Below, one piece after another: positions 35,388 through 44,132 of a stretch of DNA of 64,000 nucleotides. Numbering within the stretch: the first letter of the stretch is position 1; the number at the start of each line of letters is the position of its first letter. The translations under genes were made by a program, and so were the position numbers. The notes under the pieces are model-generated. The model did no database searches. It was not told the DNA's origin and saw nothing but the letters and a program-made list of their open reading frames with translations. Location: positions 186,001 through 250,000 of the forward strand of contig NZ_FNCB01000001.1 in NCBI RefSeq assembly GCF_900100855.1. The letters run 5' to 3'. This stretch comes from Idiomarina zobellii. GTDB lineage: Bacteria > Pseudomonadota > Gammaproteobacteria > Enterobacterales > Alteromonadaceae.

Positions 35388-36365
35388 TTAGTAGTTCATT
35401 GAGCGTTTGATGGCTTCGTAGATCTTCAAGTGATCAGCCATGTACTCTTTCTCGTGACACAACGGATACGGCACATCAATACCTGATACACGCGCGATTG
35501 GTGACTCAAGGTATAAGAAACACTTATCCTGCACCGTTGCAGCAATTTCGCTGGCAAAACCACCAGTAATCGGGGCTTCCTGAGAAATAACCAAACGTCC
35601 GGTTTTCAGTACGGACTGAGTGACAGTTTCAACGTCCCACGGCAAAATAGTCCGTAAGTCGATCACTTCACAAGACACGCCGTCTTCTTCAGCTTTCTCG
35701 ACCGCTTTTTCGGTCATTTCCATCTGTGCGCCCCAGCCCAGTACGGTAATATCCGTACCTTCTTTAACGACGTCAGCCTTGCCTAATGGAATAGTGTATT
35801 CTTCTTCAGGAACCTCACCCGTCGATGCACGATACAGGCGCTTCGGCTCCATAAATAATACCGGATTTTTGTCAAAAATGGCGCTCAGCAATAGACCCTT
35901 AGCTTCGTAAGGATTACGCGGAGTTACAATTTTCATACCCGGGGTGTGCGCAAAATACGCTTCCGGCGACTGAGAGTGATAGTGACCACCAGCAATACCG
36001 CCACCGTATGGCGTACGAATGGTTAAACCGCCTACATCAAACTCGTTGCCTGAGCGGTAACGGAACTTAGCCGACTCGTTAACGATTTGGTCAAATGCCG
36101 GGAATATATAGTCACCAAACTGAATTTCAGCAACCGCATAGCTTCCTTGTGAAGCCAGGCCGTTAGCGAAGCCAATGATGCCCTGTTCAACCAGTGGTGT
36201 ATTAAAGTTGCGGTGCTTGCCGTATTTCTCGGTCAAACCAGAAGTTGCACGGAATACGCCGCCAAAGCCACCGGTGTCTTCACCAAAACTGTATACATTG
36301 TCGTGTTTGGCCATCGCCAGGTCGAGTGCGCTGTTGATGGCTTGTAATAAATTCATTTTAGCCAT
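35388..36365 (-). CDS. bkdA2: Branched-chain 2-oxoacid dehydrogenase E1 beta subunit
   Basis: A 325-residue subunit. It opens [38 protein letters not shown] and contains [28 protein letters not shown] and [19 protein letters not shown] with the His that contacts the thiamine cofactor. Together with E1 alpha it decarboxylates branched-chain 2-oxoacids from leucine, isoleucine and valine. Its ATG overlaps the E1-alpha stop by one base (TAATG). Confidence 0.94.
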   Translation of the reverse strand: MAKMNLLQAINSALDLAMAKHDNVYSFGEDTGGFGGVFRATSGLTEKYGKHRNFNTPLVEQGIIGFANGLASQGSYAVAEIQFGDYIFPAFDQIVNESAKFRYRSGNEFDVGGLTIRTPYGGGIAGGHYHSQSPEAYFAHTPGMKIVTPRNPYEAKGLLLSAIFDKNPVLFMEPKRLYRASTGEVPEEEYTIPLGKADVVKEGTDITVLGWGAQMEMTEKAVEKAEEDGVSCEVIDLRTILPWDVETVTQSVLKTGRLVISQEAPITGGFASEIAATVQDKCFLYLESPIARVSGIDVPYPLCHEKEYMADHLKIYEAIKRSMNY

Positions 36366-37552
36366 TAGTCGATTCTCCCTGACGTTTTCGGATACGCATC
36401 CGGATACTTACGGATATGCTCTTTCAACTCTTCCAATTGCTCTTTCAGCAATGGCGTCGGTTCGTCATATACATCATTAATCAGTTCATCGATATGTGGC
36501 GCAGGTACTTTTTCGGCTTCTTTTAATGCCGCCAGAACCTTCGCTTTTACTTCTGCATGATGCTCTTCAACATGGTCTTTATCCAACCAGCCTTCGTTCA
36601 TCATCCATTTTTGCAGACGATCAAGCGGATCTTTTACTTTCCAGTCGTCTTCTTCTTCGCGCGTACGGTAGCCCGTTGGGTCGTCCGACGTCGAGTGACC
36701 CGACATACGATAAGACATGGCTTCAATCAGTACAGGCTCGTTCTCTTCCACCGCTAAGCGACGTGCTTCCTGAGTCGCTCTTAGTACGGCAAACACGTCG
36801 TTACCATCGATACGGATGGTTTTCATGCCATAGCCAATACCGCGTGGCGCAATGCCATCACCGCCATACTGCTCGCCTTGCGACGGCGTTGAAATGGCGT
36901 AACCGTTGTTACGACAGAAGAAAATAACCGGTACTTTATAAACCGATGCCATGTTTAGGGCAGCGTGGAAGTCACCTTCAGAAGCGGCACCTTCGCCAAA
37001 ATAGCAAATTGTACACTTGCCGGTTTTATCCATCTTCTGCCCGAACGCATAACCGGTCGCTTGTGGTATTTGTGTACCCAACGGCGAAGAAATAGTCATA
37101 AAGTTTAAGTCAGCACAGCCATAGTGAACTGGCATTTGACGACCTTTACCTAAGTCTTTTTCGTTCGAGAACAACTGGTTCATGAACTGTTCCACGGTAA
37201 AGCCGCGGTACGCCAAGGCACCCTGCTCGCGATACTGTCCCATGATCATATCGCCGTCATCTAAGGCGGCCGCAGAAGCGACACTTTCTGCCTCTTCACC
37301 GCGCGAAGCCAGATAGAAGCTAATACGCCCCTGACGCTGCGCGGCAATCATGCGCTCATCGAGCGTACGAATAAATTGCATTGTGTCGTGAATTTTAACG
37401 ATAAGGTCTTTATCGTACTCAGGCATGTCAGCGCCTTTATGGAAGCTACCGTCCTCTTTGAGGATCTGTAGCATCGGAATTGTAACCGACTCACCGTCAA
37501 ACCATTGCGGCTTAGTCACAATCTCTGTGTTGTGTTTTTTATCCTTTGCCAT
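36365..37552 (-). CDS. bkdA1: Branched-chain 2-oxoacid dehydrogenase E1 alpha subunit
   Basis: A 395-residue subunit that binds thiamine diphosphate. The BCKDH-type sequence [20 protein letters not shown], then [13 protein letters not shown] and [13 protein letters not shown], separates it from pyruvate dehydrogenase. The cofactor motif [17 protein letters not shown] ... NNGYAIS is intact, as is the phosphorylation-loop region [17 protein letters not shown] chose ATG 37552, with AGAGAAGG upstream, over TTG 37573. First gene of the bkd operon, preceded by a LiuR-like palindrome at 37596-37612. Confidence 0.93.
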   Translation of the reverse strand: MAKDKKHNTEIVTKPQWFDGESVTIPMLQILKEDGSFHKGADMPEYDKDLIVKIHDTMQFIRTLDERMIAAQRQGRISFYLASRGEEAESVASAAALDDGDMIMGQYREQGALAYRGFTVEQFMNQLFSNEKDLGKGRQMPVHYGCADLNFMTISSPLGTQIPQATGYAFGQKMDKTGKCTICYFGEGAASEGDFHAALNMASVYKVPVIFFCRNNGYAISTPSQGEQYGGDGIAPRGIGYGMKTIRIDGNDVFAVLRATQEARRLAVEENEPVLIEAMSYRMSGHSTSDDPTGYRTREEEDDWKVKDPLDRLQKWMMNEGWLDKDHVEEHHAEVKAKVLAALKEAEKVPAPHIDELINDVYDEPTPLLKEQLEELKEHIRKYPDAYPKTSGRID

Positions 37553-37595
37553 AACCTTCTCTTTCGGTTGCAAGCTGGGTGAAATTTGCCGCTAC

Positions 37596-37612
37596 TTTAC
37601 CTTTACGTAAAG
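37596..37612 (-). promoter_or_regulatory. LiuR-like operator upstream of the bkd operon
   Basis: TTTAC followed by the perfect palindrome CTTTACGTAAAG (37601-37612), 44 bases before the bkdA1 start. It resembles the TTTACGT-rich motif attributed by comparative genomics to LiuR, the MerR-type regulator of branched-chain amino-acid degradation in Alteromonadales. The motif is recalled, not checked. Confidence 0.45.
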
Positions 37613-37711
37613 TGACATGCAAACCACAAACTAACGAAAAGTTAACGCAGTAAGTGTAAATAGAAACGAACAGGATTAACAATAAAGCCTGACTACTTAG
37701 ACCAGTTTAGT

Positions 37712-38743
37712 CTACTCCAATTCGAGTGATTCTGTCGGTACTCTCACGACAGTCAGTAAGGCTCTTTGTCCCAAAGCAACCTTGGCGTTCGGGAAAATAA
37801 TATGCTCGCCGTCATGCTGTGCGTAAAGGTTTTCATCACCGTCTCGCGCCAGTAAATCGCCCTTGTCAAAAGACGTAAAGTTAGCCACATCGTCTGCAAA
37901 GTTAAGCTCAAAATCTTCGTTCATGCGATTAATTGTCTGAGCTTCTTTAAAGATAAAGTGTTTATTAGGCTCGAACGAGCCAAAGTCGAGCGAGTCTTCA
38001 CTAATTAACCGGCGTAGCGTTTGCTCTGCAGCAGCGAACTTCGAACGGTCATTCTCGCCAAACGGGCGTACTTTTCCCAACTCAACAGTAAACGCGTGCG
38101 CGTTAAATTCATTCACGCTGAAGTATGAGAACGTGGTTGTCGGTGCTTGATTCAGCAACACCGTGTCCACGCCGCAGGCTAGTAAAAACTGAAGCTGGTG
38201 TTTGTTATAAGGCTTGCCATGAGTAAATGGGTAGACAGCGAACTTCTCGCGCTTTGAGTCACGTATAGCCGTGTGCAAATCATAGTGCAGTCGCTCTCGC
38301 TCGCCTTCTGGCGACGTTTCATAAAAGCGTTTCACATACTGTTCTATTTTCGCCGCACGCTCACGCTCTTTGTTGTGCGCTTTACCATTACTGTGCGCAC
38401 CGCTGAACAACCGGTTCATGTTTTCTTCAACGAAGCGTTCGCCTTTATTGATAGACGCCGGGTTCGCTATCAAAAATAAGGTTCTATGAATGACTGTCTG
38501 CTTTTCAGTGATAATGTCATTAATAATATCGCGGCATATTTCAATAGGAGCAGTTTCATTACCGTGCACAGCACAAGACAAGACGATATCTTTTTTACCA
38601 GGTTTTGGCGGCGAGACTTCCAATACACCGCTGTCCCATATTGACAGGGTTACACCGTTATTCAGTGTCTTTTTCTGAGTCTCTTCACTGCCCCACTCAT
38701 TGGCGCATGTCCAAGCTAAAAAGTCCTCAAATGCCTTATTCAA
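37712..38743 (-). CDS. astE: Succinylglutamate desuccinylase
   Basis: A 343-residue zinc carboxypeptidase-like amidohydrolase. Metal ligands are His and Glu in SCAVHGNETAP (about 58-68) and a later His in YDLHTAIRDS. The conserved Asn-Arg pair in NMNRLFSG binds the substrate carboxylate, and ELGKVRPFGEND near residue 217 is typical of AstE. The enzyme finishes the arginine succinyltransferase pathway, releasing glutamate and succinate. The other ast genes are not in the window. It follows the DUF599 gene by 9 bases, so they probably share a transcript. Confidence 0.9.
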   Translation of the reverse strand: MNKAFEDFLAWTCANEWGSEETQKKTLNNGVTLSIWDSGVLEVSPPKPGKKDIVLSCAVHGNETAPIEICRDIINDIITEKQTVIHRTLFLIANPASINKGERFVEENMNRLFSGAHSNGKAHNKERERAAKIEQYVKRFYETSPEGERERLHYDLHTAIRDSKREKFAVYPFTHGKPYNKHQLQFLLACGVDTVLLNQAPTTTFSYFSVNEFNAHAFTVELGKVRPFGENDRSKFAAAEQTLRRLISEDSLDFGSFEPNKHFIFKEAQTINRMNEDFELNFADDVANFTSFDKGDLLARDGDENLYAQHDGEHIIFPNAKVALGQRALLTVVRVPTESLELE

Positions 38744-38752
38744 ACCAAACTC

Positions 38753-39466
38753 CTATGATTTTTTACCAGGTACGAAACCTTTTGTTGCCAGCAACTCACG
38801 CAATACTCGAGAGCGATACTCACGACGATAGAGAACAGCAACAACAATGAGACTTGAAACGACTAACATTGCCGGATGCAAGAACCACGATAAGTACGCT
38901 AATGCAAAATAGTAAGTCCGCAGCCCTTTGTTGTATTCATGTCCAGACTGATCCAACACTTTTGCAGCGTGGCGGGCAAAGCGGTCGCGCTCTTCTTCTG
39001 TCTTGTTTTCCTGATGAAACTCAACCGATGCGCCGAGTAACACAGAAACAAAGCCAAATTGGCGTATCGACCAGGTGAATTTGAAAAACGCATACACAAA
39101 TATGAGCGCCAGCACTGCCAGTTTAAACTGTACCAGCAACGCATTCGTGTCCGGGCTTAACGGAATCTCATTTAAAACTGTCACAACTTCTTCGGCATGT
39201 GCCAGTACCGTTATAACCCCCGCCAGTACAAGAATGGTAGACGATGCAAAAAAGGTCACCGTGCGCTCAACATTACCGATAAGTGACGCATCAGCAACCT
39301 GGTTTTCTTTATGAACCACGGTGTTAAACCAGTCAATTCGCAAAGAACATAAAATACTCGATAGACAGTGGGTGGTCTTAGCGCGCTTTCGGGCAAAAAG
39401 AGAGTAGCCTATCCAGCAAAAGAAGAACAAGGCCAACGCAAAAATATCAAGGAATGACAGCAGCAT
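38753..39466 (-). CDS. DUF599 membrane protein
   Basis: About 237 residues with four membrane helices: near the N-terminus (LLSFLDIFALALFFFCWIGY), FFASSTILVLAGVITVLAHA, LLVQFKLAVLALIFVYAFFKF, and a C-terminal pair around YYFALAYLSWFLHPAMLVVSSLIV. The FDWxx-like RIDWFNTVV and RQFGFVSVLLG stretches fit DUF599. Function unknown. I prefer ATG 39466; a TTG at 39487 would add seven residues. Upstream of astE by 9 bases. Confidence 0.8.
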   Translation of the reverse strand: MLLSFLDIFALALFFFCWIGYSLFARKRAKTTHCLSSILCSLRIDWFNTVVHKENQVADASLIGNVERTVTFFASSTILVLAGVITVLAHAEEVVTVLNEIPLSPDTNALLVQFKLAVLALIFVYAFFKFTWSIRQFGFVSVLLGASVEFHQENKTEEERDRFARHAAKVLDQSGHEYNKGLRTYYFALAYLSWFLHPAMLVVSSLIVVAVLYRREYRSRVLRELLATKGFVPGKKS

Positions 39467-39541
39467 GTAAATGACCCGAAGCCTCAAATAGTGTCTTAAA
39501 ATTTATAACATCAAGTTTACCAGTTTATGACAGCACATACG

Positions 39542-39572
39542 ACAAAGCCGGCGCATTTTGCCCCGGCTTTGT
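39542..39572 (-). terminator. Hairpin after the RND pump gene
   Basis: ACAAAGCCGG (39542-39551) and CCGGCTTTGT (39563-39572) form a perfect 10-bp stem with an 11-base loop, 17 bases past the pump stop. There is no T-run, so the role as terminator is likely but not certain. Confidence 0.55.
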
Positions 39573-39589
39573 ATTCTTCTGACTTAAAG

Positions 39590-42500
39590 CTAATAGTCTT
39601 TTAATGCTTCTTCTGTCGTCATATCTTTTGGCTCCGGTGGCTTCGCCAGCCCATACCAGGATAAAAACGACTGCGTATTGCGTTTTGCGTCCGCTAATAT
39701 CAAATACAGACATGGTATTAATAACAGCGTAATTATCGTCGCAAAAATAATACCGAACGCTAATGATATTGCCATTGGAATAACCAGCTTCGCCTGCATA
39801 CTCTTTTCAAGCACAATGGGTAGCAGCCCGAAGAAGGTTGTCAACGAGGTTAAGGTAATGGCTCGGAAGCGACGGCAACCTGCATCTAAGACCGCATGTC
39901 GCAAGTCGGTACCCGCTTCTTTCGCCTTATTGACGTAGTCGACCATAACCAGACTGTCGTTAACCACAACACCAGACAGCGCGATAATACCAAACAGACT
40001 TAAAATGCTGACCGGCATACCCAATATCCAGTGTCCAATAACCGCACCGATAATACCGAAAGGAATAACCGACATGATAATAAGCGGCTGACTGTATGAC
40101 TTCAGTGGAATCGCCATTAGTGCATACACTGCCAGCATTGCCAACAAGCCACCTAAAGCTAAAGAGTCTGTCGCTTCCGCTTCGTCCTGTGTAGCGCCTT
40201 GCAGTTTAAAGCCCACACTGGAGTACTGGTCAAGAATGTCAGGTAACTTCTGCTCTCGCACTTCATTAACCACACGGAATGGCTCAACCCGGTCTTTGTT
40301 AACTCGAGCGCGCACATTCACCGAACGCTCACGGTCAATTCGCGTAATGGTTGAATAGCCTTCTGCAAACTCAATATCAGCCAATTCAGTGAACGGAATT
40401 TCAGACCCGTCAGCCATGCGTAACTTCATGTCTTGCAGGTTCCCCACAGACTGTCGCTGCTCTTCCGGATAACGAACCATGACTTTCACTTCTTCGTCAC
40501 CACGTTGTATACGCTGAGCTTCAGATCCATAAAACGCATAGCGCACCTGAGTCGCCAATTCTGCCAGATTAATGCCCATTGCTTCAGCTAACGGCTTGGT
40601 GGTCACCAGAACTTCGTCTTTACCGTCACCAAAAGTATCTTCAATGTCAAAAACACCGTCGTACTCGCCTAGCACGGCTTTCAGCTCGTCGGCAGCCGCT
40701 TTCAGTTCATCAAGGTCATCACCCACTAACTGAAACTCAATGTCGAAGCCGCCACCGCCGCCTATGCCGCCCTGAAAGTTAATAGTGCGAACACCAGCTA
40801 GCTCAGGCACCGACTCTCGCCACTGATTAACAATTTCATAGCCGTCGATATTACGGTCTTCACCTTTCTTAAGCTCTGCGAAAACAGTACCGGCTTCAGT
40901 GCCATTCATCCAAATGTTAGTATGACGCACCACACCGTCACCTTCAGCCGCTTCGGTTTTCTCATCAACCTGAGCCAGACCTTTAGATACACTTTCCAGA
41001 ACTTCAATAGTCCGCTCTTCCGAGGTGCCCGGCTGCATTTCAACATTGGCCTGAATAAAGTCGCTTGGAATATCCGGGAAAAAGACCCAGCGAACAATAC
41101 CGCCGCTCATAAGGCCTATCATCAGAATCATCATGCCAACGAAGCTTGCCAATGTCGCATAACGATAATGCAGGCACTTTTTCAAAAACGGGCGGTAATA
41201 CTTATAGACAAAGCGCTGAATCGCCTCGGCAAACTTATTGCGAAAACGCTGGAAGCCGTTCGGTTTCTCACTGCCGTCTTTTGAATATTTCATTTGCGCA
41301 ATGTGAGCCGGCAAAATCCACTTTGACTCAATTAAAGAGAAAGCCAGCGCAATAATTACGACGTAGGCTATCGACTCCCAAATAGCCCCCATTCCGCCTT
41401 CGACCATCAGCATCGGAATAAAGGCCACCATTGTCGTCAGTACCCCGAAGGTCGCAGGAATCGCGACACGCTTGGCGCCAGCAACAACGTTGTCGACACT
41501 CTTTCCCTTCTCTTCTATTTCGGTATAGGCACTTTCTCCTATGACAATAGCGTCATCGACTACTATCCCGAGGACCAATATGAACCCGAATAAGGAAATC
41601 ATGTTGATAGACACATCAACCATCGGTAGCGGCAGTAACGCGATGGTTCCCAGGAAGCATACCGGAATACCAATCATGACCCAAAACGCCAAGCGCAACT
41701 GAAGGAAGAGAGACAGCATTAAGAATACCAACAAGCCACCAATCCACATGTTGTTTAACATGAGGTCCAAGCGACCCTGGAGGTAATAAGATGAATCACC
41801 CCACGACGCTAATTGAATTTCGTTCGGTAACTCCTTTTTCTTGCGATCGACATAGTTTTTTACATACTCGGCAATTTTCAGGTCGTTTTGGTCACCGACC
41901 GAATTGACACGAATAAATGTGGCTGGCTTACCATCAAAGCGCGTGAATGCCTCAGTTTCGACGAAGCCGTCTTCTACCGTTGCAATGTCCCCCAGGGTTA
42001 AACGGGTACCGTCGGGGCGACTAATGAGGACAATTTTCTCAAATTCACTGCCATAGTACGCTTGGTTATTGGCACGCAAAAGAATGTCACCGTTGGGTGT
42101 TTTTATAGAGCCGCCGGCAACATCTATCGAGGTGCCCCGAACCGCATTCACTATTTGCTGGAAGGTTAAACCGTAACGTTCGAGATCTTCCTGCGAAATT
42201 TCAACAGCAATTTCGTAGTCGCGTGCACCAACCACTGACACTTTGGTTATGCCGCCAACGCTTTTGAGCTCATCCCGAATGCTTTTCGCCAGCTCTTTGC
42301 GGGTTCGTTCGTTGGCGTCACCAAATACCGTCATCCAAATAACGTCGCGGTTCGGTCGTACTCGATAAATATTCGGTTTTTCGATTTGTTGCGGAAAGTT
42401 GGGTATGGCATCGACAAGCATTTTAACCTCGTCCATGACCACCTGAACGTCATAGTCAGGCTCAACCTCCAGCGTGACACTACCAATTCCCTCACGAGAT

Positions 42501-42766
42501 TGTGAGGTCATTTCCTCAATACCATCAACATCTTCAATGGCGTCCTCAATAAGCATGATGACACCCTGCTCAACTTCCTGCGGCGCAGCACCAGGGAACG
42601 GTACTTGAATACTGATAATATTAAGTTCAATTTCAGGGAACATCTGTTTGCGAACAGTAAAGACCGACAGCGTGCCCGCAACCAAAATGACTATCATTAA
42701 TAGGTTCGCAGCGACCGGATTATTCGCGAACCAAGCGATAATACCTTTTTGCTTTTCGTTTTCCAT
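39590..42766 (-). CDS. RND-family efflux transporter permease
   Basis: A 1058-residue pump protein with twelve membrane helices and two large periplasmic loops. It opens IIAWFANNPVAANLLMIVIL. The proton-relay pair of Asp residues is in helix 4 (LGIVVDDAIVIGES). The second half repeats the pattern (IIALSGVVVNDSLVMVDY). It pairs with a periplasmic adaptor gene just upstream (5-base gap) and exports drugs or lipophiles with an outer-membrane channel encoded elsewhere. The subtype lies nearer to HAE1/VexB-like proteins than to metal pumps. A hairpin follows the gene. Confidence 0.93.
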   Translation of the reverse strand: MENEKQKGIIAWFANNPVAANLLMIVILVAGTLSVFTVRKQMFPEIELNIISIQVPFPGAAPQEVEQGVIMLIEDAIEDVDGIEEMTSQSREGIGSVTLEVEPDYDVQVVMDEVKMLVDAIPNFPQQIEKPNIYRVRPNRDVIWMTVFGDANERTRKELAKSIRDELKSVGGITKVSVVGARDYEIAVEISQEDLERYGLTFQQIVNAVRGTSIDVAGGSIKTPNGDILLRANNQAYYGSEFEKIVLISRPDGTRLTLGDIATVEDGFVETEAFTRFDGKPATFIRVNSVGDQNDLKIAEYVKNYVDRKKKELPNEIQLASWGDSSYYLQGRLDLMLNNMWIGGLLVFLMLSLFLQLRLAFWVMIGIPVCFLGTIALLPLPMVDVSINMISLFGFILVLGIVVDDAIVIGESAYTEIEEKGKSVDNVVAGAKRVAIPATFGVLTTMVAFIPMLMVEGGMGAIWESIAYVVIIALAFSLIESKWILPAHIAQMKYSKDGSEKPNGFQRFRNKFAEAIQRFVYKYYRPFLKKCLHYRYATLASFVGMMILMIGLMSGGIVRWVFFPDIPSDFIQANVEMQPGTSEERTIEVLESVSKGLAQVDEKTEAAEGDGVVRHTNIWMNGTEAGTVFAELKKGEDRNIDGYEIVNQWRESVPELAGVRTINFQGGIGGGGGFDIEFQLVGDDLDELKAAADELKAVLGEYDGVFDIEDTFGDGKDEVLVTTKPLAEAMGINLAELATQVRYAFYGSEAQRIQRGDEEVKVMVRYPEEQRQSVGNLQDMKLRMADGSEIPFTELADIEFAEGYSTITRIDRERSVNVRARVNKDRVEPFRVVNEVREQKLPDILDQYSSVGFKLQGATQDEAEATDSLALGGLLAMLAVYALMAIPLKSYSQPLIIMSVIPFGIIGAVIGHWILGMPVSILSLFGIIALSGVVVNDSLVMVDYVNKAKEAGTDLRHAVLDAGCRRFRAITLTSLTTFFGLLPIVLEKSMQAKLVIPMAISLAFGIIFATIITLLLIPCLYLILADAKRNTQSFLSWYGLAKPPEPKDMTTEEALKDY

Positions 42767-42771
42767 GACGC

Positions 42772-43992
42772 TTACTCACCTTGCTCGTTGTCGTTTGCGG
42801 CAACTGTATCTTCATTTTTAGCGGAGGTTTCCATTTGCTCTGGCAACGGGTCGCCTTCCAAGCGAACTTTCATGCCATTCAGCGCGTTTTTCAGCTGTGT
42901 CAGAACAACTAAGTCACCCTCTTCAAGGCCTTCACTGACAATACTGGTGTTGGCTTGCGTGCGAATGACTTCAATTTCTCTCTTCTGAAGTTTGCGCTCA
43001 TCGGCAACGGTCCAAACCGTTCCATCAGGGTTAATCGCATAGGTCGGAACTTCCATAACCCCGGTCACTTGCTGCCCTTCCACTTGCGCCTGCACAAAGC
43101 GACCAAAACGTAATGGCTCTTCGTGTGTTTGACCATTAAGGTTATAAGGGTCTTCAACCTGGACTACGCCGTAAATAACCCGGCTTGCTTCATCCAGCAC
43201 ACCTTCCGTTCTAACCAGCTTTCCGAGCCACTGAGTATCAACACCAGATACCTGTGACTCTAGTAACACTTTAGGCTCTGTCTGCGACTCTTCCGGAAGG
43301 TTAAGGTAAGTAACGTCCAGGTCACTGAGTGGCAAACGAATTTCGGCCACTTCGGTGCCATACAATGTTGCAATTTGAGCACCGGCACCAACAAACTGTC
43401 CTAAATCAGCTTGCTTGCTACGCAGAACGCTGTCATAAGGCGCTCTAATTGTAGTACGTTCCAGGTTACGCTCTGCCATGGCTAGGTTTGCTTCAGCAGA
43501 TTCCAGTGAAGCTAATGCACTCGCTAGCTGAGGTTTACGTAAGCCCAGAGCAGGCGCTTCTCCTTCGGTAAACTGAGACCATTCTTCTTCCGCCACCCGA
43601 GCCCGGGCTTTTTCTTCTTCCAACGCAGCTTGTGCTTGCAGCAACTGAGCGCGAGCTTGTTGAACGGCAACCTTGTAATCGGATGGGTCAATTTGCAGTA
43701 ATGTCTCACCTTTTTTGAAAAAACTACCGGCATTATATTTATCTGCAACATCAACAATTTGCCCACTGACTTCCGCCAGCAATGTCGTTGAGTATTTAGG
43801 GGTAGCGGAGCCTTGCGAGTCGACCAGGAAGGTCATGTCGCGGGCTTTTACTTCTTTAACTTCCACCATTACGGCAGGCTTTTGCTGCTGTTTCTTTTCA
43901 GGGGGCTTAGCAGCCATACTCGCTAACACAGCTAGCAGAATAGCCACAAGAATAATGAGAGGTGGTATAAAAGCGCGTTTTTTCAGTTTCAT
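42772..43992 (-). CDS. RND efflux periplasmic adaptor (membrane fusion protein)
   Basis: About 406 residues with one N-terminal membrane helix (about 8-27). A barrel-sandwich (lipoyl-like) domain (GQIVDVADKYNAGSFFKKGETLLQID) follows, then a long alpha-hairpin (AVQQARAQLLQAQAALEEEKA ... ASLESAEANLAMAERNLERT), the returning half-motif APYDSVLRSKQADLGQFVGAG and a beta-barrel region. I prefer ATG 43992 over the adjoining GTG 43995. The region upstream has a TetR-style inverted repeat and an inverted arm that overlaps the start (43992-44101), so regulation at DNA or RNA level is likely. Confidence 0.92.
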   Translation of the reverse strand: MKLKKRAFIPPLIILVAILLAVLASMAAKPPEKKQQQKPAVMVEVKEVKARDMTFLVDSQGSATPKYSTTLLAEVSGQIVDVADKYNAGSFFKKGETLLQIDPSDYKVAVQQARAQLLQAQAALEEEKARARVAEEEWSQFTEGEAPALGLRKPQLASALASLESAEANLAMAERNLERTTIRAPYDSVLRSKQADLGQFVGAGAQIATLYGTEVAEIRLPLSDLDVTYLNLPEESQTEPKVLLESQVSGVDTQWLGKLVRTEGVLDEASRVIYGVVQVEDPYNLNGQTHEEPLRFGRFVQAQVEGQQVTGVMEVPTYAINPDGTVWTVADERKLQKREIEVIRTQANTSIVSEGLEEGDLVVLTQLKNALNGMKVRLEGDPLPEQMETSAKNEDTVAANDNEQGE

Positions 43993-44047
43993 CACAGTTC
44001 GCTCAGCTTTAGTTAATTTTAAAATTTCTTATAGTGTTATTATCCGC

Positions 44048-44068
44048 CTAACAAATGTAAATTGTTAG
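44048..44068. promoter_or_regulatory. Possible operator of the RND operon
   Basis: CTAACAA and TTGTTAG form a perfect 7-7-7 inverted repeat, 56 bases before the adaptor start. On the minus strand the -10-like GATAAT lies just downstream (44045-44040). TetR-type regulators of RND pumps bind such repeats; no regulator gene adjoins. Confidence 0.5.
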
Positions 44069-44132
44069 ACCTTAACTGTTGCGAACTGTGATTTTTCCCT
44101 AATAAGTTGTAACGGACTATTACAAAACCCGG

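Noticed and set aside
36496-36927. 143-codon open frame antisense to bkdA1
   Set aside because: The opposite strand encodes a well-conserved E1 alpha; the frame has low-complexity Arg/Leu/Ser content and no start signal.
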